A DNA stretch of 64,000 nt, taken from JABFRG01 sp038210445. GTDB taxonomy: Bacteria > Myxococcota_A > Polyangia > Polyangiales > Polyangiaceae. Location: assembly GCA_038210445.1 (NCBI GenBank), contig JBBQWQ010000009.1:1-64000 (forward strand), given 5' to 3'. The position numbers were made by a program, and so were the translations under genes. Position 1 is the first letter of the stretch, and each line of letters begins with the position of its first letter. The notes below the pieces were generated by a model. The model was not told the DNA's origin. It saw only the letters and a program-made list of their open reading frames with translations, and did no database searches. This document shows positions 25,085 through 33,941 of this stretch, in pieces.

Positions 25085-26692
25085 TCACTTCTTGGGGGCG
25101 GGAGGCTTGGCAGGAGGCATCGGAGCCCCGCCTGCGGCGACGGGCGTCTTGGGGGCGGGATCGCCGTAGGCGTCGAGCTCCAGAGGCTCGCCCAGACCGA
25201 GCTTTTGCAGTTGCGGGAGCACCTTGTCGCGATCGCCCACCACGATGACGCGCAGCTTCTCTTTGACCAGGAAGGCCGAGGCCACCCGGCGGACGTCCTT
25301 GGCGCCGATGGCGTCGATGCGGGCGCTGCGGGTGGTGAACTCGTCGAGCGGGAGCCCGTAGGCGGGGATGTCGGTGATGGCCGAGGTGACGTCGGCCACC
25401 GTCTCGAAGCGTCCGGGCATGCCCAGCCGAATGTTCTCCTTGGCCAGGGCCAGCTCGTCGGCGGTGACGTCGGTCTTCACCATCGCGTCGAGCTCGTTCA
25501 TGATCTCGGTGATGGCCTCGCCGGTGTGCTCGGCCACGATGGCGCCGCCCACGGTGAACGGACCGGCGCCGCGGCGCATGGCGAAACGCGAGCGGGCGCC
25601 GTAGGTGTAGGCGTGCTTCTCGCGCAGGTTCATGTTGATGCGGCTGGCGAAGGCGCCGCCGAAGATGGAGTTCATGACCGAGAGGGCGTCGCGATCCTTG
25701 TAGGCTGCATCGGTTCCGGCGCCCGCCACCAGCACGTTCGACTGCGTTGCGCCGCGCAAGTGGACGAACACCAGGCGGCCGTTCACCGGACTCGGGGCTT
25801 GGCCGGGCTTGGCCGCCACGATCTGCTTTTCCGCCTTGGTCAGGCCGCCGAAGGTGCTCTCGAGCATGGGCGTCAGCCCGGCGCGGGTGGTATCGCCGGC
25901 CACCACGATGGCCAAGCGGCCGGTGGCGCTGCGCGACTTGTGGAGCTTCACGAGCTCGTCGCGGGTGATGGCCTTCACGTCGACCTCGCGGCCGAAGAGG
26001 TTGTTGCCGTAGGGGTGCTTGCGCCCGAAGAGCGACGCCGCGAGGGCGTTCTGCGCCATGGCGCCGGGGCTCATCTTTTCCTGCGCCAGCGAGGTGAGGC
26101 GCCGGGTGCGCACGCGATCGAGCTCCGCCTCGGGGAACGTCGGGGCGAGCCACTCGTCGGCCACCAGGCGCAGACCCGCTTCCAGATCCTTGACCAGGAG
26201 CTTCACGTAGGCGCCGCCGGCGTCCCAGTCGAACCAGGCGCCGTGCTGCGCGCCGAGGGCCTCGTAGGCGTCGGAAATCTGGAGCGCGTCTTTGTCTTTG
26301 GTGCCTTGTTCGAGCATGGCGCCGAGGGTCGCGAAGAGCGCCGGCCGCTCTCCTTCTCCGGCCCCCGCGCGCACCACCAGGCGAACGCTGGCCACCGGCA
26401 GATCGTGTCGCTCCACCAGATAGACCGGAATGCCGTTCTTTAGCGTGAAGGTTTCGATCTTCGGAGGCACGAACGTCACCGCCGGGCCACCGGGCGGCGC
26501 CTCCGCACGGAACGGGGCGTCGGGCGTGTCGCGATGCACCGGCGGCGGCTCGGCGCTGGCCTGCGGCACCGCGGTGGTGACGGGCGGCACCGTCGACGCA
26601 GGCGCCACCGGTTGCGGCTCACCCCCGCCGCACGCGAGCGCCAGACCCAGCAGAGAAGCGGGCGCCAACCGCAGCAAGAAGGAGCGGCTCAC
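25085..26692 (-). CDS. M16 peptidase homologue, non-catalytic subunit, lipoprotein
   Basis: 535-aa lipoprotein (lipobox LGLALAC). Two M16 domains are recognisable (ETFTLKNGIPVYLVERHDLPVASVRLVV...), but the zinc motif HxxEH is replaced by FATLGAMLEQG, so it cannot bind zinc. In two-subunit M16 peptidases the inactive partner completes the chamber. It sits directly after the active gene with a 4-bp overlap, so the two should form one complex in the periplasm. A Pro/Ala/Thr-rich linker follows the signal. Confidence 0.88.
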   Translation of the reverse strand: MSRSFLLRLAPASLLGLALACGGGEPQPVAPASTVPPVTTAVPQASAEPPPVHRDTPDAPFRAEAPPGGPAVTFVPPKIETFTLKNGIPVYLVERHDLPVASVRLVVRAGAGEGERPALFATLGAMLEQGTKDKDALQISDAYEALGAQHGAWFDWDAGGAYVKLLVKDLEAGLRLVADEWLAPTFPEAELDRVRTRRLTSLAQEKMSPGAMAQNALAASLFGRKHPYGNNLFGREVDVKAITRDELVKLHKSRSATGRLAIVVAGDTTRAGLTPMLESTFGGLTKAEKQIVAAKPGQAPSPVNGRLVFVHLRGATQSNVLVAGAGTDAAYKDRDALSVMNSIFGGAFASRINMNLREKHAYTYGARSRFAMRRGAGPFTVGGAIVAEHTGEAITEIMNELDAMVKTDVTADELALAKENIRLGMPGRFETVADVTSAITDIPAYGLPLDEFTTRSARIDAIGAKDVRRVASAFLVKEKLRVIVVGDRDKVLPQLQKLGLGEPLELDAYGDPAPKTPVAAGGAPMPPAKPPAPKK

Positions 26693-28101
26693 TTGCTACC
26701 TCCTTCCACGCGATCGAGGCGACCTGCGAGGGGCGCGCTCTTGTCGGGGGTGACCACGGTGACGATGCGCTTGCCGAGGGGCAGATAGCGGGCTGCCGCG
26801 TCGCGAATGGCGGTTTCGGTGGCGGAGCCGTAGCGCATCATGTCCTTGCCGATGAAGTTCGGATCGTTCGTGTAGTGGTTGTACGCGTTGATGTGGTTGG
26901 CGCGGCCGCCGTTGCGCTCGATGTCGTACACGAACGAAGCGGTGATCGACGTTTTCGCGCGGGTGAGCTCCGCAGCGGTGGGCCCTTGCTGCATGAGCTT
27001 GGTGAGCTCCTCGTCGACGATGCGCGCCGCCTCGTCCGCTGATTTGCCGGCCCGGAGCGTGGTGGTGATGGAGAACGAGGAGCCCCACTCCATGGATCCC
27101 TGCCCCGCGCTCACGTCTTGCGCGATCTGGAGATCGTAGACCAGGCGCTTGTAGAGGCGGCTAGTCTTGCCGCTGGTAAGGATGTGGGCGACGAGATCGA
27201 GCTCGGCGTCGCCCGGCAGGAAATAGGCGGGCGTGGGCCAGGTGTAGGTGACGCGCGGCAGCTCCACCGCGGCCGACACGTGCATGGTGCGCACGCCGGT
27301 GAGCTCCACCTTCGGAGGCGCTTTGCGCACGGGGACCTTGGCGCCCGGGATGGGGCCAAAGTACTTTTCTACGAGCTCGAGGGTCTTCTTCTTGTCGATG
27401 TCGCCCGCCACCACCAAGCTGGCGTTGTTGGGCACGTACCAGGTGCGGAAGAACGCCTTCACGTCGTCGAGGCGCGCGGCGTCCAAGTCTTGCGGGGTGC
27501 CGATGGTCTGCAGGCGGTAGGGGTGCCCCTCCGGATAGAGCTCGCTGCGAATGAACTGCCCCACCAAACCGTAAGGTGCGTTCTCGTAGTTCTGGCGTCG
27601 CTCGTTCTTCACGACGTCGCGTTGGCTCTCGAAGGTGGCCTGGTCGGCGTGGTCGAGGAGAAAGCCCATGCGATCGCTCTCGAGCCAGAGCGCGAGCTCC
27701 AGTCGGTTGGCGGGCACCGTCTCGAAGTAGTTGGTGCGATCGTCGTTGGTGGTGCCATTTACGTCGGTGGCGCCGGCGCGCTCGAGAATCTGGAAGAACT
27801 TGTCTTCCGGCACGTGCTTCGACCCCTGGAACATCACGTGCTCAAACAGGTGCGCGAAGCCGTTGCGGCCGCGGGGCTCGTCCTTCGAACCTACATGGTA
27901 GTAGACGTTGACGCTCACGATGGGCGTGCGGTGGTCCTCGTGGAGGATCACCTCGAGGCCGTTGGCGAGGCGCGTTTTCTCGGCCACCATGAGTGCGCCG
28001 GGGTCGGCAGCGCCGGCAGGCTTGGGCGGCGCATCGGCGGCGGCAGGTGCGCCGGCAGTCGCGCAAAGGAGCACGAGAAGACTTCCGAAAACTCGTTTCA
28101 T
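26689..28101 (-). CDS. M16 zinc metalloprotease, catalytic subunit
   Basis: About 470 aa with a signal peptide. The inverted zinc motif HLFEH (His84-x-x-Glu87-His88) and downstream Glu167 (KNERRQNYEN) are intact. Paired with the inactive subunit that follows, it should act as a processing peptidase in the periplasm. TATGCT lies seven bases upstream of the ATG at 28101. I chose 28101 over an ATG at 28113 because MKRVFGSLL gives a clean signal peptide. Confidence 0.92.
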   Translation of the reverse strand: MKRVFGSLLVLLCATAGAPAAADAPPKPAGAADPGALMVAEKTRLANGLEVILHEDHRTPIVSVNVYYHVGSKDEPRGRNGFAHLFEHVMFQGSKHVPEDKFFQILERAGATDVNGTTNDDRTNYFETVPANRLELALWLESDRMGFLLDHADQATFESQRDVVKNERRQNYENAPYGLVGQFIRSELYPEGHPYRLQTIGTPQDLDAARLDDVKAFFRTWYVPNNASLVVAGDIDKKKTLELVEKYFGPIPGAKVPVRKAPPKVELTGVRTMHVSAAVELPRVTYTWPTPAYFLPGDAELDLVAHILTSGKTSRLYKRLVYDLQIAQDVSAGQGSMEWGSSFSITTTLRAGKSADEAARIVDEELTKLMQQGPTAAELTRAKTSITASFVYDIERNGGRANHINAYNHYTNDPNFIGKDMMRYGSATETAIRDAAARYLPLGKRIVTVVTPDKSAPLAGRLDRVEGGSK

Positions 28102-28108
28102 GACGCGC

Positions 28109-28121
28109 AGCATAGTACGCT
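28109..28121. promoter_or_regulatory. Back-to-back divergent -10-like elements
   Basis: TATGCT on the minus strand (28114-28109) and TACGCT on the plus strand (28116-28121) lie one base apart. Each is seven bases from the start codon of its gene (M16 peptidase; small hypothetical), so the whole divergent promoter region is 27 bp. Confidence 0.45.
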
Positions 28122-28128
28122 CTCGCTC

Positions 28129-28380
28129 ATGGCCAACGGAAAGTCGACGCGGCTCGCGATCGTGGAGCAGTCCCTCATCGACATCCTCGATCGGCTGGAC
28201 AACCTCCCCGACAACCCCAAGTCGCGCGAGCTCCGCTCCAAGGCCCGCGTCTGCGAGCGCATCGTCCTTGGCTGGGCCACCCTCGCGCCCACCGTGGAAG
28301 AGCGCTCCGAGATGATGAAGCGCGTGCTGGCGCTCAACGTCGAGGTCATGGAAGTCGGGCGCGCCGGCGGCGGCGCCTAG
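28129..28380 (+). CDS. Small conserved-looking hypothetical protein, 83 aa
   Basis: A soluble, all-helical, charged protein (MANGKSTRLAIVEQSLIDILDRLDNLPDNPKSRELRSKARVCERI...). Codon usage is like that of its neighbours and it has a probable leaderless promoter, which together support a real gene. No family is recognised. Confidence 0.65.
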   Translation: MANGKSTRLAIVEQSLIDILDRLDNLPDNPKSRELRSKARVCERIVLGWATLAPTVEERSEMMKRVLALNVEVMEVGRAGGGA

Positions 28381-28404
28381 CCACTGTAGGTCGCGGCGCC
28401 GCGC

Positions 28405-28905
28405 TTACAGGAAGAACGACACGCCCACCGAGAGCGCAGGGTAGCCGAGGCGCACCGTGAGCGCGACGCGCTCGTTGAAGTGGTAGCGACCACCGAGCGA
28501 GAAAGCCGGCGTGAGGCGGTTGTTGTCGCCGAACGCGAAGCCGACGCCGGGCTCGAACATCATCGACCAGTGCTGCGTGAAGAAGAAGTTCCACTGCACC
28601 TGCACCGGCACGTACAGCGTCGCGCCGCGCCGGGCGCCGAAGAACGCGTCGCCGCCAAAGCTGATGCCGACGGTGTCGTTGATGGACGGGACGAAGCCCG
28701 GGTCCATGAGCTTGATGGTGGCACGGAGGCCCGCGCCCAGGGCGCCATTCTCGAGAGAGCCAAAGCCGATGAGGCCGTGGGGCTCAAGCTCCACGTGATA
28801 AGGCGGGTGATCCCCTGGGCTTCCGATGAGTGCTGGCTCGGCGGCGGCGGTGCGCGCGAACAAGGCGCTGGTGGCGGCAAGGGCGCAAACGAGGAGTCTT
28901 CGCAT
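28405..28905 (-). CDS. Outer-membrane beta-barrel-like protein
   Basis: 166 aa with a signal peptide (LVCALAATSALFARTAAA). The mature part alternates polar and hydrophobic residues in strands with Gly turns, including GLIGFGSLENGALGAGLRATIKL and FNERVALTVRLGYPALSVGVSFFL, ending in Phe-Leu as barrels often do. Probably an eight-strand barrel. An upstream in-frame ATG (28917) is possible. Confidence 0.7.
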   Translation of the reverse strand: MRRLLVCALAATSALFARTAAAEPALIGSPGDHPPYHVELEPHGLIGFGSLENGALGAGLRATIKLMDPGFVPSINDTVGISFGGDAFFGARRGATLYVPVQVQWNFFFTQHWSMMFEPGVGFAFGDNNRLTPAFSLGGRYHFNERVALTVRLGYPALSVGVSFFL

Positions 28906-28973
28906 CGGGGGGATCATATCTTGCGGACGTATCGAAACGGAATGGTAGAGTCGCGAGCCAGGAGGCACGTCGC

Positions 28974-29687
28974 ATGCAAGGTGGAGGATATCAACCGCCC
29001 GGTGGGGGTGGACCGCCCGGCGGCGCTGGTGGATACGGCGGCCCCGCCAACCCGCTCGCACCGACCATGATGGGCGGCCCCGAGGCGTCTCCGTTTGCAC
29101 AGCAACAGCCGCAACAGCCGCAACAGCCGCAACAGAGTCCCTACGCCCAGCCGTCGCCCGGCTACGGGCCACCGCCCGGCGCGCAGCCGGGGCCCGGCTA
29201 CGGCGGCGCGCAGCAGAGCTACGGCGCCCCGCAGAGCTACGGCGCCCCGCAGGGCGGCTTCGGTGGGGCGGGCATGGCCATGCCGCCGATGCCGCAGTTC
29301 GGTCAGTACGAGTTCAACGAGTACGAGAACTCGGTGCTCGCCAAGACCGCCGGGCGCGCCAAGCTGTGGGGCATCATCGCCATCGTGTACGGCTCGCTCA
29401 ACGTGGTCAGCACCTGCGGCGCCTTCGCCCGGCCCGACATGCTCATCAACTTCCCCCAGGGGATCGTGGGCATCGTGGTGGGCATCATGTTCCTCGGGGT
29501 CGGCAACTCGCTCGCCTCGGTGACCACCACCCAGGGCAACGACATTGGCCACCTCATGCAAGGCATGGAGAAGCTCTCCAACGCCTTTCTCATCCAGGTC
29601 ATCGCCACCTTGGTGGGCGTGGGTCTTGCCATCCTCATCTTCATCCTGGTGGCTCTCTTTGCGGCCGCCATGGTCGCGACGAGCTGA
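28974..29687 (+). CDS. Membrane protein with Pro/Gln-rich N-terminus
   Basis: 237 aa. About 110 residues are Gly/Pro/Gln-rich with QQPQQPQQP and SYGAPQ repeats; then two or three transmembrane helices near the C-terminus (about 140-235). It resembles DUF4190-like proteins such as the one at 11.5 kb in layout but is longer. AGGAGG at 28960-28965 supports the ATG at 28974. Function unknown. The downstream FGE-like gene starts 8 bp after its stop, so they are one operon. Confidence 0.75.
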   Translation: MQGGGYQPPGGGGPPGGAGGYGGPANPLAPTMMGGPEASPFAQQQPQQPQQPQQSPYAQPSPGYGPPPGAQPGPGYGGAQQSYGAPQSYGAPQGGFGGAGMAMPPMPQFGQYEFNEYENSVLAKTAGRAKLWGIIAIVYGSLNVVSTCGAFARPDMLINFPQGIVGIVVGIMFLGVGNSLASVTTTQGNDIGHLMQGMEKLSNAFLIQVIATLVGVGLAILIFILVALFAAAMVATS

Positions 29688-29695
29688 GAAGGCGC

Positions 29696-30580
29696 ATGCG
29701 CCGCGCCCCCGCCGTCGTCGTCCTCGGAAGCGCCGTCGCGCTCACCATCTACAGCCTGGCCCAGGCCGACAAGCCACCGCTGCGCTTCGAGTGGAAGAGC
29801 ATCGACAAGAAGTACTGGCAGATCGTCACGCCCCCCGGCGAAGCGCCCGAGGTGACCGACGCCCGCGAAGGCAACCGCGGGGCCTGCGGCGCCGGCATGG
29901 TGGAGATCACCGGCAAGATGCGTGTAAGTTACATGGGTGACTTCATCCAGCAGAGCACTTGCAAGAACTGGATCAACAAGGACTTCCCGGAGCGTTGCGC
30001 AGAGTTCGACCGCGACAAGTGGCTGGCCCTCACCGCCAAGCTCCCGCAGAAGGACATGCACTTCTGCATCGACCGCTTCGAGTACCCGAACCGCAAGGGC
30101 GAGTACCCACTCGTGATGGTCGACTGGAACGAGGCCGAGAAGCTGTGCAAGGCCCAGAGCCGCCGCCTCTGCAACGAGGACGAGTGGACCTTCGCTTGCG
30201 AAGGCGAAGAGGCCATGCCTTACCCCTATGGCTACGTGCGAGACGCCAACGCCTGCTTGGTCGACAAGAACTGGCGCCAGTGGGAAGGCAGCTGGGCGCG
30301 CGGCCGCGATCGCGACGACACCATGCGCGAGGTCGACCGACTATGGCAGGGCGTCCCCTCGGGGTCGCTCCCCAAGTGCAAGAGCGTCTTCGGCGTCTAC
30401 GATCTGGTGGGCAACGTCGATGAGTGGACCCGCTCCACCTCGCCCACCGGCAACAAGTCAATTTTCAAGGGCGGCTACTGGGGCCCAGTGCGCACCCGCT
30501 GCCGCCCCACCACGCGCATTCACGGCGAGTCGCACGTCTTGTATCAAGAAGGGTTTCGCTGCTGCGGCGATCTCAAGTAG
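29696..30580 (+). CDS. FGE/SUMF1-domain protein, exported
   Basis: 294 aa with an N-terminal signal or anchor (MRRAPAVVVLGSAVALTIYSLAQA). The rest is a formylglycine-generating-enzyme-type fold: MVEITGKMRVSYMG, HFCIDRFEYPNRKGEYPLVMVDWNEAEKLCKAQSRRLCNEDEWTFACEG, GVYDLVGNVDEWTRS and GGYWGPVRTRCR. Such proteins range from sulfatase activators to sugar- or peptide-binding modules. The enzyme's catalytic Cys pair is not clearly conserved here, so a binding role is more likely. Its TAG stop lies inside the 3' end of the opposite tRNA-Leu. Confidence 0.82.
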   Translation: MRRAPAVVVLGSAVALTIYSLAQADKPPLRFEWKSIDKKYWQIVTPPGEAPEVTDAREGNRGACGAGMVEITGKMRVSYMGDFIQQSTCKNWINKDFPERCAEFDRDKWLALTAKLPQKDMHFCIDRFEYPNRKGEYPLVMVDWNEAEKLCKAQSRRLCNEDEWTFACEGEEAMPYPYGYVRDANACLVDKNWRQWEGSWARGRDRDDTMREVDRLWQGVPSGSLPKCKSVFGVYDLVGNVDEWTRSTSPTGNKSIFKGGYWGPVRTRCRPTTRIHGESHVLYQEGFRCCGDLK

Positions 30581-30660
30581 CCCCTGCGGGACTCGAACCC
30601 GCACGCCCTTTCGGGCCAGAGATTTTAAATCTCCTGCGTATACCATTCCGCCAAAGGGCC
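30578..30660 (-). tRNA. tRNA-Leu (UAA)
   Basis: 83 nt on the minus strand. The acceptor GGCCCTT pairs with AGGGGCT (with G-U pairs), discriminator A, a D arm TGGCGGAATGGTATACGC, anticodon loop TTTAAAA (anticodon TAA), a variable arm TGGCCCGAAAGGGCG and T arm GCGGGTTCGAGTCCCGC. The long variable arm fits a class II tRNA. Its 3' end overlaps the stop codon of the FGE-like gene. Confidence 0.93.
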
Positions 30661-30680
30661 GTTTGCTCGGTAGCCGGCGC

Positions 30681-30709
30681 ACTGTCGGCTGCTCCGCCGC
30701 GCACGTCAA
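30681..30709 (-). promoter_or_regulatory. Probable sigma-70 promoter of tRNA-Leu
   Basis: On the minus strand, TTGACG (30709-30704) is followed after 17 bp by GACAGT (30686-30681), about 20 bp before the tRNA. The rest of the 298-bp gap to the next gene (30661-30958) holds nothing I recognise. Confidence 0.4.
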
Positions 30710-30958
30710 GGCTCCGTTGGTTCTACGGCGCGAGATACGCGTCCGATTCGCATGCAGGTTGCATTGATATCGGTATTTTGCGCGACGCCACGTGATTGCA
30801 CAGGTCCGGTAGCCTACGCGGCGGCGGAGGAGACTGAGGGCGTTTGGCCGAGACCGAGGGAGGCGCGCTCGCTGTGCAGCGCGGGTCGCGCTCTTCCCCT
30901 TCTCGTGAGCACGGGAGGCAAAGGCATCGCGAAGGGTTCGGCCACAAACACCGGTCTC

Positions 30959-31375
30959 CTACCCCTTGCTGCACGCGACGGTACATAGCGCAACGCCGGT
31001 GACGCACGATTCGATGGTGGGGGCAGCGCGGGGAGACTGCGCGGCGCACTGGTTGCGGCACGAGGGCTCGCCCGGCTTGCAGTTCTCGAGGCACTTGAGG
31101 AAGGTGCCGCAGCCGGGGTCTTGAATGCATGAGAGGAGCTGGCTGCAGCACCCCTGCGACGTGCACGAGAGGCAGGTGGCGCCAACCCCGCTGATGCGCA
31201 CGTCCTTGCAGGCAGCGCCGTCCGGCGCGGCGCTGGCGTCCTTGCTGGAGCCATCCGCGGCCCCGTCGACGCCAGCCTCGAGATCGTACGTGTAGTCCTT
31301 GCTGACGCCGGTGATGAGGCCGCATCCGAGGGGCAGCGACGTGAGCGCGAGGGCGAGGAGCCTGCGGTACTTCAT
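30959..31375 (-). CDS. Cysteine-rich lipoprotein
   Basis: 138 aa with lipobox TSLPLGC. The mature domain has about 14 Cys (CKDVRISGVGATCLSCTSQGCCSQLLSCIQDPGCGTFLKCLENCKPGEPSC), so it is a small disulfide-stabilised surface protein of a type abundant in myxobacteria. A very good AAGGAGGA site precedes the ATG at 31375. It is last in the cluster with the kinase and PEGA-like genes. Confidence 0.8.
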   Translation of the reverse strand: MKYRRLLALALTSLPLGCGLITGVSKDYTYDLEAGVDGAADGSSKDASAAPDGAACKDVRISGVGATCLSCTSQGCCSQLLSCIQDPGCGTFLKCLENCKPGEPSCRNQCAAQSPRAAPTIESCVTGVALCTVACSKG

Positions 31376-31389
31376 GCAATCCTCCTTCA

Positions 31390-32406
31390 TCAGAACGAAC
31401 CTCGAACGCCGAGCCAACGGGGCCCGACATCGACGCGAGAGAGCGCCGCGGCGACCTTGCTCTTGCTTGGGGTGGGAAGAAAGAGCCCGACCACTGCAGC
31501 GGCCGCGCCCGCACCGCCAACGATGAACGAGAGGGTCGAGAGCGTGGCCCAGGTGCGCCCGGACGACACCGCGCTCTCCGCCGAGGGAGCGCAGCGGGTG
31601 CCCTGGCAGAGATCGCTGATGGTGCTCTTCTTCGAGAGGGTGACGATGCCGGCGACGGTGCCGAACGCCACGCCCGCCACCGCCACGCCGCTGCCGATCC
31701 ACACCAAAGGGTGGAGCGATGTTCCACCGCCTTCCTTGGGCGCTCCCGCCACGGGCGGAGAGACGATGCGCGCATCACCGGCGCCCACGGAGGGACCCGA
31801 TGGCACCGAAGGGGCATCGCCCTTGGGCGCGAGGGTGACTTCCGCAGACTCCCCTTCTTTGAGCGTGACGCTCTTCTTGTCCTCTGCGCCTTCGCCCATG
31901 CGCGCGCTCACCTCGTGGGCGCCGGGATTGAGCTTGCGAGGCAAGCCGACCGCGTCGGGCGGCACCGTGAGGCCGTCGACGGTGAGGGTGGCGCCGGTGG
32001 GAACGCGCACCACCAGCGACGGAATCTTCGGACGCACGTGTTCCGCCAGCTCTCCGGCTTCGGTGCGCGCAGCAGCGGAGCGCTCCGACTCGTCGGACTG
32101 GACCTTCAGGCGCGACACCGAGAGGAACGCCTCGCGCGCCTCCAGCAGCTGACCCAGCTGCATGTAGGTTCGACCGAGCTCGAGCGCGGTGATGGGCGTG
32201 GCGGCCAGGGCGTTGGCGCCTTTGAACTTTTCGAGCGCGGCCTTGAGGTCGCCTTTGGTGCGGAGCTCGCGCGCCTGCTTGTAGAGATCGCGCGCGCTCT
32301 CGAGGTCGGAGGCCGATTGCGCATGGACCGGGAGCGAGAAGAGTAGCAATGCAGCGGCCGTGACCGCGGCCACGGCGGCGCGCGCGGATCTACTTGATGT
32401 CGTCAT
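31390..32406 (-). CDS. TPR/PEGA-like envelope protein
   Basis: 338 aa. A signal peptide (AALLLFSLPVHA) is followed by TPR helices (residues 35-110), a beta-sandwich PEGA-like region (SLVVRVPTGATLTVDGLTVPPDAVGLPRKLNPGAHEVSARM) and two C-terminal transmembrane helices. It is the common partner of STPK genes in Polyangia. It overlaps the kinase gene by 17 bp, so it is translated from the same mRNA. It may be a kinase substrate or sensor; that is inference. Confidence 0.85.
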   Translation of the reverse strand: MTTSSRSARAAVAAVTAAALLLFSLPVHAQSASDLESARDLYKQARELRTKGDLKAALEKFKGANALAATPITALELGRTYMQLGQLLEAREAFLSVSRLKVQSDESERSAAARTEAGELAEHVRPKIPSLVVRVPTGATLTVDGLTVPPDAVGLPRKLNPGAHEVSARMGEGAEDKKSVTLKEGESAEVTLAPKGDAPSVPSGPSVGAGDARIVSPPVAGAPKEGGGTSLHPLVWIGSGVAVAGVAFGTVAGIVTLSKKSTISDLCQGTRCAPSAESAVSSGRTWATLSTLSFIVGGAGAAAAVVGLFLPTPSKSKVAAALSRVDVGPRWLGVRGSF

Positions 32407-33703
32407 ACGTGTTCTTCGGCTTCGCCTTCAGCGGAGCCGTCGGTCGCGGGGCGGCCGGGCCGCGGGGCCGCTTGGCTGGGGGGCGCTGCGTGGGCTCGGC
32501 GGTGTCGATGGCGGCAAGCCCGAGCGAAGCCGCGGTCGAAGCACTGGCAACGGGGGCGGGCAGCGAAGCGTCGGCAGGAGCTGCCGGGCCCGCAGTCGAA
32601 GCGGCTCGGGACGAAGCGTCGTCGGTCCCGCGTCTGCTCCGAAGGGTCAAAAGGCCGCCGATGACGAGCACCAAGACCGCACCGACGACCATGGCGATCC
32701 GCCGAACGCGCCCCTTCTGGCGGCGCTCCACATCGACGATGCCGGTGGTGGAGGAGAGGCTGGTGGACGCGAGCGCCGGCGCGGAAGCGGGGCCTGCAAG
32801 CTCGCCCACCGAGGGCATGGGCGGACGAAACGCGATCACCGCCGGCGCCGAAGGCGCGCCGCCCAGTGCTTCGGCCAGCCCTTGCGACATCTCCTTCGCT
32901 CCGCCGAAGCGGGCGCTCGGCTGGAGGGCGCAGGCCTTGGCGAACCAGGCGTCGATGGGCGCCGGAAGGAGCGGACGATGGGTCGTGAGCTTGGGTGTGG
33001 CGGAGTGAATGGCCAGCGTGATGGCGCCCACGGTCTCGCCCTCGAACGGCCGCATGCCGGTGAGGGCCTCGAAGGTCACCACGCCGAGGGCCCACAGGTC
33101 GGCTCGCAGGTCCACGGTTTGGCCGACGATCTGCTCGGGGCTCATGTAGAACGGCGTGCCCACCACCTGCCCGTCCTGGGTCCTCGCGTCGACCACCTTG
33201 TGGGTGGCCTTGGCGATGCCGAAATCGAGCAGCTTGACGAACGCCTCGCCGTCGCCGCCGTCGCAGAGGAAGATATTCTCGGGCTTGATATCGCGGTGGA
33301 TGATCCCAGCGGCGTGGGCGCGGGTCAGCGCGCGGGCCACCTGGATGACGATCTCGAGCACCTCGCGTGGCGGCAGCGGCCCGGCGTCGAGGGCTTGCGC
33401 CAGATCGCGCCCCTCGAGGTACTCCATGACGATGAAGGGCGGCCCTCCCTCCATGACGCCATAGTCGAACACCTGCACCACGTGCGGGCTCTTCACCTGC
33501 GCCGACGCGGCTGCCTCGTGGCGAAACCGCGCCAGCGCCTCCTCGTTGGCCGAGAGCGCCGACGAGAGAAACTTCACCACCACACGCGTTTCGAGGCCGG
33601 CGTGATCGGCCAGCCAGACCGCAGCCATGCCCCCCTGACCGAGCGGCCTCACCAGCCGCACCGTCGACGTCACTTGTTGGCCGGGTCGAAGTTCCACGTT
33701 CAC
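32390..33703 (-). CDS. Membrane-anchored serine/threonine protein kinase
   Basis: 437 aa. An N-terminal kinase domain (about residues 13-280) has the Gly loop GQGGMAAVW, catalytic Lys in VVVKFL, HRDIKPENIF, DFG (LLDFGIAK), and SPE in the activation segment. A linker leads to a single membrane helix (IAMVVGAVLVLVIGGLLTL), then an Ala/Pro-rich tail outside. The GTG at 33703 fits the VELRPGQQVTSTVRLVRPLG start of the domain. It should phosphorylate cytoplasmic targets on an extracytoplasmic cue, in an operon with the PEGA-like and Cys-rich proteins. Confidence 0.93.
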   Translation of the reverse strand: MNVELRPGQQVTSTVRLVRPLGQGGMAAVWLADHAGLETRVVVKFLSSALSANEEALARFRHEAAASAQVKSPHVVQVFDYGVMEGGPPFIVMEYLEGRDLAQALDAGPLPPREVLEIVIQVARALTRAHAAGIIHRDIKPENIFLCDGGDGEAFVKLLDFGIAKATHKVVDARTQDGQVVGTPFYMSPEQIVGQTVDLRADLWALGVVTFEALTGMRPFEGETVGAITLAIHSATPKLTTHRPLLPAPIDAWFAKACALQPSARFGGAKEMSQGLAEALGGAPSAPAVIAFRPPMPSVGELAGPASAPALASTSLSSTTGIVDVERRQKGRVRRIAMVVGAVLVLVIGGLLTLRSRRGTDDASSRAASTAGPAAPADASLPAPVASASTAASLGLAAIDTAEPTQRPPAKRPRGPAAPRPTAPLKAKPKNTYDDIK

Positions 33704-33941
33704 GCCAATCGTATCGTCGATGTGGAAGCAAAACCACCGGGAAGCTGGGCTTTCACGGCGGCGAGAAGAGGTTGACGACGAACGACAAGTATACCGCGAG
33801 CGCCGCGCCAGCAGGCTCATCCGTGACGCCGCCGCTGGCAGCGGAATCTCCGCGTACATCTGCCCACCAATCGAGGGCCACTGCGACGGCTTCGCACCCC
33901 ATTGGCCAATCTATCCGGGAACTCGGAAAGGGGACTCGCGC

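Noticed and set aside
30661..30958. Small plus-strand frame at 30752-30988 as a gene
   Set aside because: No start signal, no family, and it runs into the end of a clear lipoprotein gene on the other strand.
33772..33795. TTGACG followed by TATACC as promoter of the di-heme cytochrome gene
   Set aside because: The spacer is only 12 bp and it lies 150 bp before the start; I do not call it.
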